From: Promethearchaeota archaeon
GTDB taxonomy: Archaea; Asgardarchaeota; Lokiarchaeia; Sigynarchaeales; SOKP01
Assembly: GCA_014729315.1 (NCBI GenBank)
Contig: WJKD01000945.1
Location: 1-6,975 of the forward strand
Direction of reading: 5' to 3'
DNA length: 6,975 nt
A program made the translations under genes and the position numbers. The notes under the pieces are model-generated. The model was not told the DNA's origin and ran no database searches. It was given only the letters and a program-made list of their open reading frames with translations. Shown in pieces: positions 1 to 6,135 of the stretch (positions are counted from its first letter, which is position 1; each line of letters starts with the position of its first letter).

Positions 1-502
1 CAATTAGAGTATCAGCTATTCCACCATTCGTCGCAAAAATCTTACTTCCGTTTAAAATCCATTCATCACCGTCCAAAACTGCATTTGTCTCAACTCCTCC
101 TGCATCTGAACCCGCATTTGCTTCTGTTAAACAGAAAGCACCAATTTTTTCTCCTTTTGCGAGATCGATAAGAAATTTTTGCTTTTGGTTCTCATTTCCA
201 AATCTCAAAATTGGATAGCAGCACACTGACGCGTGTACTGCAAATGTAATAGACCAAGACGCGTCGACTCGTCCAATTTCTTCGGTTGCAATCGCAAAAC
301 CAAGAGTATCTAATCCCGCACCCCCATATTCTTGAGGAACACACGCTCCGAAATATTTCATCCGTTTCATTTCTTCCATAACCTTTGGATCTAATCTCGA
401 CTCTTGATCGCTTTCTTCAGCAACGGGTGAGATATATTCTTCAGCAAATTCTCTTGTAATTTTTCTAACCATTTTATGTTGCTCTGAAAGTTTAAAATCC
501 AT
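1..502 (-). CDS. Acyl-CoA dehydrogenase, N-terminal part (cut by window edge)
   Basis: Flavin-dependent alpha,beta-dehydrogenation of an acyl-CoA, with electrons normally passed to ETF. Translating the minus strand from the ATG at 502-500 gives 167 open codons to the window edge, starting MDFKLSEQHKMVRKITREFA. The N-terminal helical domain includes VPQEYGGAGLD (about residues 56-66), and the family signature CLTEANAGSDAGG lies at about residues 123-135. This signature belongs to the middle beta domain that contacts FAD and substrate. The catalytic Glu-containing C-terminal domain lies outside the window, so substrate chain length cannot be judged. The start is supported by a GGTAAT ribosome site (plus-strand 508-513), 5 nt upstream. 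The gene lies on the same strand as, and downstream of, the kinase at 798-2120, but 295 nt and a T-tract separate them, so co-transcription is doubtful. The family call is secure; a role in the same pathway as the mutase is inference. Confidence 0.93.
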   Translation of the reverse strand, partial: MDFKLSEQHKMVRKITREFAEEYISPVAEESDQESRLDPKVMEEMKRMKYFGACVPQEYGGAGLDTLGFAIATEEIGRVDASWSITFAVHASVCCYPILRFGNENQKQKFLIDLAKGEKIGAFCLTEANAGSDAGGVETNAVLDGDEWILNGSKIFATNGGIADTLI

Positions 503-797
503 ATCTTATTACCTTTTTACTTTACTATCATTAAAAATCAAAAAAGTATTTACAAAAATTTTTACTATATTGAATTTCTTATAATGAAAAGTATTTAATT
601 AAATTTTATTAATATGCTTCATAGAAATCTAATTCAATTTATCAAAGTCGATTAAATTAAAAAAAGGCTCTATCCTTTTACTTAAATATATCCTTGTTAA
701 TCATGATTAAGTTAAAATTTACTTCTACTAAGAGGTTTATTATAAAAGATTTTGGTCGTAAGAAAATAAGATATCGGGTTTGTCCATTAAGATACTT
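503..797. other. Intergenic region between kinase and acyl-CoA dehydrogenase
   Basis: AT-rich spacer with no convincing ORF. On the minus strand it holds the 3' flank of the kinase gene and the 5' flank of the dehydrogenase gene. Visible items are a T7 tract on the minus strand (plus 659-665) and a perfect 14-bp palindrome TTAATCATGATTAA at 697-710. No clear TATA box can be singled out for the dehydrogenase because the whole stretch is AT-rich. Confidence 0.5.
659..669 (-). terminator. Candidate T-tract terminator downstream of the kinase gene
   Basis: Read on the minus strand, a short GC-containing stretch (GAGCC) is followed by seven consecutive T residues. Archaeal RNA polymerase commonly terminates at such oligo-T tracts without needing a hairpin. 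It lies about 130 nt downstream of the kinase stop codon and upstream of the dehydrogenase start, where a terminator would be expected. In AT-rich DNA such tracts also occur by chance. Confidence 0.35.
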
Positions 798-2120
798 CTA
801 CGATACTTCTTTAAAAAATAATTGAACTTTACTCCCTTCTATACCTGCTCCGTGATTTAGGTTTTTAATATCCATAAATCCTCCATAACTTTCCATTAAT
901 GCTTTTATAAACGAGAGACCAATTCCGATTCTTTTTGGATTAGAATTAATTATATGTCTTTTATTAAATAGCATTTCTTTAAGCTTCTTGTTAATTCCAA
1001 GGCCGTTGTCAACGAATTCTATGAGAATATATTTTTGTCCTGCTATAATAATTTTTGAGGTTCTAATTTTTATTTTTTTTACCTCATTACGATTATGCTT
1101 TATCGCATTTTCGAGAATGTTATTAAAAATCTCAAACAATAATTCATTTGATACCACTTTTATATTTTTCACTTGATTCTCTTCGAGGATCTCAATTCGC
1201 TCATTTTTATATTTATTTTTAACCCAATAAATGGAATCTTCGAGAATCTTCTTGGGATTCGTAGGTTTGGATTTAAACTTCTCCAATTCTATTTCCGACA
1301 GACTTTTAACTGTAGTGCTTAATAAAGATCCTCTTTGTATCTGTTCCTGAGCAATTTTCACAACTTCATTAAATTTTTTTGATTGCTTTGAATTGTAATG
1401 CAAATTTTGAAGTATTTCCAAGGACATTTGCAAAGTTTGGAGTATGTTATTAATATCGTGAATAAAAAGGTCTTTATATAACTCGGCTCGATCGAATGCT
1501 TTTCGATATTTAGTTTCGGATTTCGTAAGTTTATGCTCAAGAGGAGCAACAAGAGCAATCATTAAATATAATGTGATCATTGTGAAGTAAACAACATAAG
1601 TAAGTTCATCGAACGGATACCCAAACTCAGCAATTAACCAAATGGATACAGAGAATATTGCAACCGCTATTAAAATAGTCTTCAACAACTCAATAATAGA
1701 TTTTTTAAAATAAGTGTTCTCTATTTGGAGAATTAATGTAGAAAATGATAAAATGTAAATTGGAATAGATAGAGAAATTGGAAAAAGTATTAAACTTACA
1801 ATTAAGATGAGGAAATAAGCGAAGACATGTTGCTTTTTTATATTTTTATTTTTATTCTCAACAATCAAATTATAATGATTATAGAATGCTAAAGTATAAA
1901 ATACACAAACCGTCAAGAAAAAAGTTAAATTGCTAATTATACCAAAAATGGCGGTATAAGAATAAGCAAAAAAAAATAATATATTTCCAATGGTAAAAAG
2001 ACTTGATACTACTAACCATCTTTGCATATCACGATGTTTTCTGCTTACTAATGCTGTAATTAAGGTTACAATTACGCTATAGATTGCTAAAATGAAGTTA
2101 AAATTAACAATTTTTAACAT
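798..2120 (-). CDS. Seven-transmembrane sensor histidine kinase
   Basis: A membrane sensor kinase of 440 residues. The N-terminal half has about seven hydrophobic segments (roughly residues 5-25, 35-55, 60-83, 99-117, 118-133, 144-164 and 172-193), with no large extracellular sensor domain, so the ligand or cue is probably sensed within the membrane. A short linker leads to an H-box, FIHDINNILQTLQ, with the predicted phosphorylated His at 221. The ATPase domain follows: N-box FNNILENAIKHN (about 332-343), G1 box VDNGLGI (370-376), an F-box-like MLFNKRH (384-389 region) and G2 box GIGLSFIKA (399-407). All expected catalytic motifs are present, so it should be active. No response regulator or receiver domain is in the window, so its partner must be elsewhere. 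The ATG at 2120 is preceded by an AGGG at a rather long spacing of about 10 nt. HDINN-type H-boxes are, as I recall, common in Asgard kinases. It is divergent from the mutase locus; a regulatory link is only positional. Confidence 0.93.
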   Translation of the reverse strand: MLKIVNFNFILAIYSVIVTLITALVSRKHRDMQRWLVVSSLFTIGNILFFFAYSYTAIFGIISNLTFFLTVCVFYTLAFYNHYNLIVENKNKNIKKQHVFAYFLILIVSLILFPISLSIPIYILSFSTLILQIENTYFKKSIIELLKTILIAVAIFSVSIWLIAEFGYPFDELTYVVYFTMITLYLMIALVAPLEHKLTKSETKYRKAFDRAELYKDLFIHDINNILQTLQMSLEILQNLHYNSKQSKKFNEVVKIAQEQIQRGSLLSTTVKSLSEIELEKFKSKPTNPKKILEDSIYWVKNKYKNERIEILEENQVKNIKVVSNELLFEIFNNILENAIKHNRNEVKKIKIRTSKIIIAGQKYILIEFVDNGLGINKKLKEMLFNKRHIINSNPKRIGIGLSFIKALMESYGGFMDIKNLNHGAGIEGSKVQLFFKEVS

Positions 2121-2424
2121 TTATTAAATTCCCTAAAAGTCCACTGTTTTAGAAGAAATCGTTAATATAAGTTATCAAGTAGATTTATTTAAAATTAGGC
2201 ATTTTTATTGAGAAATCGGTGTCAATTTTGATTCATAAGTCTTAGGTTTTCAATGACTGAATTTTTTATGTCCCAAATGAATATCGATATATTACAATTT
2301 GAATTTCACTTGGAGGTATTCAGATCATAATTGGCATAAAAGTTAATATTTTTTAATTTGAATACTTAATTTTAATTTAAGTTATAAAAATTAAAAGATT
2401 TGTAAAAACTGATGTGATTTCAAT
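2121..2424. other. Divergent intergenic region (kinase / acyl-CoA mutase)
   Basis: This 304-bp AT-rich stretch must hold promoters in both directions. For the minus-strand kinase, TATA-like candidates are ATTTTAAATAAAT (plus 2183-2195) and TTATATTA (around 2163-2171). For the mutase, the best candidate is TTATAAAA at 2382-2389. Other marks are a 10-bp palindrome ATATCGATAT (2281-2290) and an inverted repeat ACTTAA-N7-TTAAGT (2364-2382) directly before the mutase TATA candidate. A GGAGGT at 2311-2316 has no useful start codon behind it. A 20-codon ORF at 2268-2330 is too short to support. Confidence 0.5.
2364..2418 (+). promoter_or_regulatory. Candidate promoter, operator and RBS of the mutase large-subunit gene
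   Basis: A TATA-like box TTATAAAA (2382-2389) predicts transcription starting near 2410-2413, which leaves a leader of about 12-15 nt. That short leader still contains GTGAT (2414-2418), complementary to the archaeal 16S rRNA tail and 6 nt before the ATG at 2425. An inverted repeat ACTTAA-N7-TTAAGT abuts and slightly overlaps the TATA box on its upstream side, where a repressor or activator could act. All of this is by eye in AT-rich DNA. Confidence 0.45.
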
Positions 2425-4129
2425 ATGTATGATAAAGATTTTTTACAAAAACTCAAATCTGAAAAAGAAAAATGGGAAGAGAATTATAAAAAATTAAAAG
2501 AACGAGATCAAAAATTCGTAACTGATTCTGGCATTGATGTGAAACCCCTTTATACTCCTTTAGATGTAAAAGGGAATTACATGGAAAAGATTGGATTTCC
2601 GGGAGAACCTCCTTATACGAGAGGAGTTTACCCAAGTATGTATAGGGGAAGACTCTGGACAATGAGACTTTTCAGCGGACATGGTACTCCAGAATGGGTA
2701 TAAGCAACACGCTTTACCTCTGGTTGAGACGAATGAGCGCTGGAAATTTCTCTATAAAAACGGGGAAACTGGCTTTAGTGCGGCTGTAGATGCCTTAACT
2801 TTTAATGGAATTGATCCAACTAACAAAGATGGAGCCCCAGAAGTGGGGACTTCTGGTGTTCCTTTGTATTGTATAGATAGTATGTTTGCACTTACGGAGG
2901 ATATCCCAATTGACAAAATTAGTGTAGCATTAGTAGTAGAACCTTTTACATCTGCTCCGGTGTGTTCAATGTATTTTAATATGGCAAAGATGCGTGGTTT
3001 GGAGACTCAAGCTCTAATGGGAACAACTCAAAATGATATTTTAACTATGACTGTTGGATACATTCCTTATAAAAATGTGTCTCCAGAACACTTATTACGA
3101 TTAGCTTGTGATTTTATTGAATGGACTGTTCCAATGAAGAACGTACCAAAATGGCATCCTATTAATTTCACGGGATATAACTATAGAGAAGGAGGAATTG
3201 ATGCGGTACAAGAATTGGGTTTTGTGTTTGCTAGTGCTTGTTCGCATATCGACAATTTGCTTGAAAGAGGTTGGAAAATAGACGATTTTGTAAATAGATT
3301 AGCTTTCCATTTAGCTGCTCATAAAGATTTCTTTGAAGAGGTTGCTAAATTCAGAGCTGCAAGGCGAATCTGGTATAAACTTATGAAAGAAAAATACGAA
3401 GCCGAGGATCCACGCTCCTATCAGTTCAGATTTCATGTACAGACCGCAGGAAGTTCGCTTACAGCACAGACACCACAAGTGAATATCGTCAGAACCGCAA
3501 TTCAAGCTTTAGAAGCTAACTTAGGCGGTTGTCAATCCTTACATACCAATTCCTACGACGAAGCTATCTGTTTACCCTCCGAGGAGGCAGTTCTGATAGC
3601 ATTGCGAACTCAGCAAGTCATATCCGATGAAACGAGAATTGCAAACACAATTGATCCTCTTGCGGGGTCCTATTATGTAGAATGGCTTACGGACGAGATA
3701 GAAGAGAAAGTCTGGAATTACTTAGATAAAATTGACAAAGTAGGAAGTATTGACAAAGCATTATCTACTGGTTGGTTGTATAAAGAAATGAGAGATGCAT
3801 TTCTCAAGAGAAAAAAAAGAATAGAAACTGGAGAAGAAGTATTCTTAGGAGTAAACAAATATCCCGTACCATACGACGAGACCTGCGATGTATTTCGAAC
3901 AAACGAACGAGCTGTAGAAATCGAAACAGAGCGCGTTAAGAAATTGAAAAAAAGAAGAGATAATACTAAGTTAGAAAAAATTCTCGATAGGATGAGAGAA
4001 ATTTGCGAACGAGAAGAAAATGTTATGCCTATTGTTATGGAAGCTACTAAAGAGGGCGCAACTGTCGGCGAAGTATGTAATATTTATCGAGAGATTTGGG
4101 GTATTTGGGAACCCCCACTCGCTATTTAA
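2425..4129 (+). CDS. Cobalamin-dependent acyl-CoA mutase large subunit, intron-interrupted: join(2425..2694, 2726..4129)
   Basis: Large (substrate-binding TIM barrel) subunit of the methylmalonyl-CoA mutase family, which rearranges acyl-CoA carbon skeletons by adenosylcobalamin radical chemistry. Exon 1 gives residues 1-90, ending RLFSGHGTPE; exon 2 gives residues 91-557, beginning ETNERWKFL. The joined length of 557 aa is normal for split archaeal large subunits. Family motifs include MYRGRLWTMR (72-81), TQND (191-194), FFEEVAKFRAARR (about 292-304), HVQTAG (327-332) and QSLHTNSYDEA (360-370). Unspliced, translation stops at TAA 2701-2703 after 92 residues. Equivalents of three key P. shermanii residues differ: Tyr89 is Phe83, Arg207 is Tyr202 and His244 is Asn242, while Tyr243 is kept as Tyr241. 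The substrate is therefore probably not methylmalonyl-CoA; isobutyryl-, 2-hydroxyisobutyryl- and ethylmalonyl-CoA mutases are relatives, but none matches this set. It lies 25 nt upstream of its small subunit and is likely co-transcribed with it. The family is certain; splicing is inferred. Confidence 0.9.
2684..2730 (+). other. Bulge-helix-bulge RNA splice motif
   Basis: As RNA this segment folds into the canonical h-H-bulge-h' layout seen in archaeal pre-tRNA introns. The central 4-bp helix H is CCAG (2689-2692) with CTGG (2720-2723). The 5' bulge is AAT (2693-2695) and the 3' bulge is TTG (2724-2726), each 3 nt, on opposite strands and each just 3' of H. The inner helix h' pairs 2696-2700 with 2715-2719 (one G-U), has a bulged T2701, and continues 2702-2705 with 2711-2714 around loop AACAC. 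The outer helix h is short: CT 2687-2688 with AG 2727-2728, extendable by GT 2684-2685 with AC 2729-2730 if A2686 is bulged. The outer helix is the weakest part. The fold was made by hand. Confidence 0.78.
2695..2725 (+). other. Probable 31-nt archaeal protein-coding intron
   Basis: Removing these 31 nt restores the reading frame (31 is one more than a multiple of three) and joins GAA to GAG, giving GTPE-ETNERW as in ordinary family members. The tRNA-splicing endonuclease cuts after the second nucleotide of each 3-nt bulge; here that gives AA^T at 2694/2695 and TT^G at 2725/2726, exactly the limits required by the protein. The frame-breaking stop TAA at 2701-2703 lies inside the intron. Alternatives are a +1 frameshift that keeps about ten extra residues, a translational bypass, a decayed gene or an assembly error. 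None of these explains the coincidence of fold and protein boundary. Confidence 0.78.
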
Positions 4130-4154
4130 AATTTAAATAGATGGAGGATTAAGT

Positions 4155-4553
4155 ATGTCGGAAGCAAAAATAAGGGTTTTAATTTCTAAACCAGGAATTG
4201 ATGGTCATTGGCGTGGTGGAATTGTCGTATCGAGAGCCTTAAGAGACGCAGGTATGGAATTAATTTTCGGAGGATTTCAAAATATTGATCAGATAGTACA
4301 ATCGGCAATTCAAGAAGATGTTGATGTGATAGGTCTTAGCATTCATTCTGGAGCACACTTTGCATATACTCAACAATTACTTGACATTCTAAAAGAAAAG
4401 AACTTACTTGATAATTTCCTGATCCTGGTGGGCGGTGTTATTCCCGCAAGGGACTTTAACAAGTTGAGGGAAATGGGTGTTGCAAATGTCTATGGTCCCG
4501 GCTCTATGACTGATGATATCGTTAAATTTATTCAAGACAATACTAAAAGATAA
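4155..4553 (+). CDS. Acyl-CoA mutase small subunit, cobalamin-binding
   Basis: Rossmann-like B12-binding subunit of 132 residues, the usual length for the separately encoded archaeal C-terminal domain. It pairs with the large subunit just upstream to form the active mutase. The base-off/His-on motif DxHxxG is present as D16-G-H18-W-R-G21; His18 should be the lower axial ligand to cobalt. LSIHSGAH (61-68) corresponds to the conserved Ser loop, and LVGGVIP (91-97) with YGPGS (113-117) completes the nucleotide-tail pocket. Trp19 replaces the more usual Asp of DGHDRG, outside the essential positions. A strong GGAGG (4143-4147) sits 7 nt before the ATG, and only 25 nt separate it from the large-subunit stop, so the two form an operon. 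A T7 tract follows the stop. The same fold occurs in other B12 mutases and in B12-dependent methyltransferases, but the context settles the assignment. Confidence 0.95.
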   Translation: MSEAKIRVLISKPGIDGHWRGGIVVSRALRDAGMELIFGGFQNIDQIVQSAIQEDVDVIGLSIHSGAHFAYTQQLLDILKEKNLLDNFLILVGGVIPARDFNKLREMGVANVYGPGSMTDDIVKFIQDNTKR

Positions 4554-4848
4554 ATTTTATTCCTAATTCTTTTTTTCATTATTATTATCTAGCGAAATTT
4601 ATTAAATAATATGTATTAAACAAACTCATTTTGCTATGATGAATGAAATTTAATTTTTCGATAAATTTGTGTGAATTGCATTAATTGAATTATAAAGTAT
4701 ATATTCTAACGAAAAAAGATTACGCCTTATCTCATTTTCCATTAATGGAGAGAAAGAATTTTCATCCCTTTTAAAGGAAAATCAAAAAATAATAATTAGA
4801 CTTAATATTTTCTAAATTATTATTCATTGAAGAAGATTTAGGTGCACT
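4554..4848 (+). other. Intergenic region between mutase small subunit and meaB
   Basis: AT-rich 295-nt spacer without a supportable gene; the possible ORFs are only 6-9 codons. It begins with a T-rich stretch suited to termination. Possible new initiation is suggested by TATAAAG (4691-4697). Between there and meaB lie a 10-bp palindrome CCATTAATGG (4739-4748) and an imperfect inverted repeat (4758-4782): ATTTT, CATC as a one-sided bulge, CCTTT, then AAAGG and AAAAT. These suggest meaB has its own promoter and perhaps its own control, rather than being read from the mutase operon. Confidence 0.45.
4568..4577 (+). terminator. Candidate oligo-T terminator after the mutase operon
   Basis: Seven consecutive T residues (4570-4576) within a T-rich stretch begin 16 nt after the small-subunit stop codon. 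This is the typical position and form of archaeal intrinsic termination. The following 270 nt without a gene fit an operon end here. Confidence 0.5.
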
Positions 4849-5826
4849 GTGCTTTTGAAAAGAAATTACGATATTGACCGATTAATTGAAAACTTTAAAA
4901 AAAAAGATAAAGTAGCTTTAGCGCGACTAATTACTCTCATCGAGAACAATCCCGATTCTGCATTATCTATTTTTAAGGAATTTAATAATGCCCAAAAGGA
5001 TTCTTATATCATAGGAATTACCGGTTCACCAGGTGTTGGAAAAAGTACCTTAACCAAATCAATTACCAAACAACTTCTAGAGGAGGGTAAGTCAGTTGGA
5101 ATTATTTCCGTTGACCCCACTTCTCCTTTTAGTGGAGGTGCTTTTCTAGGGGATAGAGTACGTATGACAGAAATTTCTTTAGATCCAAATGTGTTTATCA
5201 GGAGTATGGCTTCGAGAGGTTATAAGGGCGGGCTTTCTAGAGCGGTTTTTGACATTAGTTTGTTGTACGAAGCTTTTGGATTTGATGTGATTATCATAGA
5301 AACTGTAGGGGTTGGACAAGCGGAATTTGAAGTTTATAACTTAGCATATAGTATAATTGTGGTTTTAGTCCCTGGCTATGGGGATGTGATACAAATGCAA
5401 AAAGCAGGGATAATAGAAATCGGGGATATTTACGATGTAAATAAAATGGACTTAGGAGGAGAAGATATTGCAGTTCAAGTCGATATGATGCTTGACGATT
5501 CGAGCTTTGAAAGCGGTTGGCGTCCTCCAGTATGTATGACCAACGCTAACACGGGGGAAGGGGTGGGGGACCTTATTAACAGTATCTGGGATCATAAAGA
5601 ACACATTGAATTGTCTGGGCTCCTTACAGAAAAGAAGAAAAAGAGATTCTCTTACAAGATCAAGGAATCAATGATTGATCGTATTGAGAAATTGATTGTT
5701 GAGAAAGTTGTAAACGAGCAAGAGTTAAAGGATATCGCAAGTAGCGTATTAGACAACAAATTTGAAATTTATCAAAAGGTTCATTCGTTATTCGAACACA
5801 TTAACATTGAGCTTAAAAAAGAATAG
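4849..5826 (+). CDS. meaB: MeaB/ArgK-family G-protein chaperone of the acyl-CoA mutase
   Basis: GTPase of 325 residues, normal for the family, which gates loading of adenosylcobalamin into B12-dependent acyl-CoA mutases and protects or reactivates the enzyme. It belongs to the SIMIBI (G3E) group. Walker A GSPGVGKST is at 59-67, SVDPTS at 87-92, the switch region IIIETVGVGQAE at 148-159 and the guanine-specificity motif NKMD at 198-201, so GTP hydrolysis should be intact. The charged N-terminal helix and the C-terminal region (about 265-325), the family's dimerisation arm, are both present. The start is uncertain: AGGTG (4840-4844) is only 4 nt before the GTG at 4849 but 10 nt before an in-frame TTG at 4855; the two products differ by two residues. 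It lies 295 nt after the mutase small subunit with apparently separate transcription. An older name for the family, ArgK, reflects a mistaken arginine-transport kinase role. Confidence 0.95.
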   Translation: MLLKRNYDIDRLIENFKKKDKVALARLITLIENNPDSALSIFKEFNNAQKDSYIIGITGSPGVGKSTLTKSITKQLLEEGKSVGIISVDPTSPFSGGAFLGDRVRMTEISLDPNVFIRSMASRGYKGGLSRAVFDISLLYEAFGFDVIIIETVGVGQAEFEVYNLAYSIIVVLVPGYGDVIQMQKAGIIEIGDIYDVNKMDLGGEDIAVQVDMMLDDSSFESGWRPPVCMTNANTGEGVGDLINSIWDHKEHIELSGLLTEKKKKRFSYKIKESMIDRIEKLIVEKVVNEQELKDIASSVLDNKFEIYQKVHSLFEHINIELKKE

Positions 5827-6135
5827 CCTTTTTGAATTATATAAAAGAAATTATAATTTTATTTATTAAAATTTTAAATCTTCAGAGATTGTTGGATTTA
5901 GCCTCAATTAAGCCTTATCTATTAATATATAGATACTAAATTTTTGAAAGGGGTTATCTCGTGAAATAAAATTCCATTTCATTATGTTTTTTGCCTTTTT
6001 ATCTATGTTTTTTAAAAAAAGTACCGATTTTTTATGATTTTGACAAAAATTATATAATCGAATCGTAATGAATTTATAGAGAATTATACTAGATTTTTTT
6101 AAAATAATTGAAATCTAATCCGAAGTGATTTTATC
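5827..6135. other. Intergenic region between meaB and the second 7TM gene
   Basis: AT-rich 309-nt spacer with no supportable gene. T-rich runs occur right after meaB (T5 at 5829-5833) and around 5986-6014, which may terminate meaB transcripts. A TATA-like AATTATATAAT (6049-6059) could drive the downstream gene with a leader of about 50 nt; TTTAAAATA (6098-6106) is a closer alternative. AAAGGGG at 5947-5953 resembles a ribosome site, but the GTG behind it closes after two codons. Confidence 0.4.
6125..6129 (+). promoter_or_regulatory. GTGAT ribosome binding site deciding the GTG start at 6136
   Basis: GTGAT ends 6 nt before the GTG at 6136. The same sequence occurs at the same spacing before the mutase large-subunit ATG (2414-2418). 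The match supports the GTG over the in-frame ATG at 6151, which has no such site. Confidence 0.6.

Noticed and set aside
697..710. Perfect 14-bp palindrome TTAATCATGATTAA between kinase and dehydrogenase genes
   Set aside because: It has low complexity, is about 195 nt from the dehydrogenase start and has no second copy seen. A palindrome of this length is expected roughly once in such a window.
988..1176. Plus-strand ORF of 62 codons, and similar short ORFs opposite the kinase and mutase genes
   Set aside because: They are antisense shadows of well-supported genes with no ribosome sites and no family resemblance.
2268..2330. A 20-codon ORF beginning MSQMNID in the divergent region
   Set aside because: It is too short, has no ribosome site before the ATG and no recognisable features. 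The GGAGGT lies inside it rather than before it.
2694..2719. Alternative fold pairing CCAGA with TCTGG, leaving ATG as the only 3-nt bulge
   Set aside because: This extends the helix to 5 bp but leaves both bulges on one strand, and its cut positions do not give a 31-nt excision. Shifting by one pair yields the canonical BHB with cuts that match the protein.
2681..2725. Start of a separate gene at ATG 2681 for the second part of the mutase
   Set aside because: There is no ribosome site before this ATG, the first 15 residues do not resemble the family, and a protein lacking the first 90 residues would miss the conserved substrate loop.
4554..4848. A cobalamin riboswitch before meaB
   Set aside because: No B12-box-like sequence or multi-stem architecture is visible, and such riboswitches are essentially bacterial.
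5947..5970. AAAGGGG followed by GTG as a possible small gene start before the second 7TM gene
   Set aside because: The frame closes at TAA after two codons.
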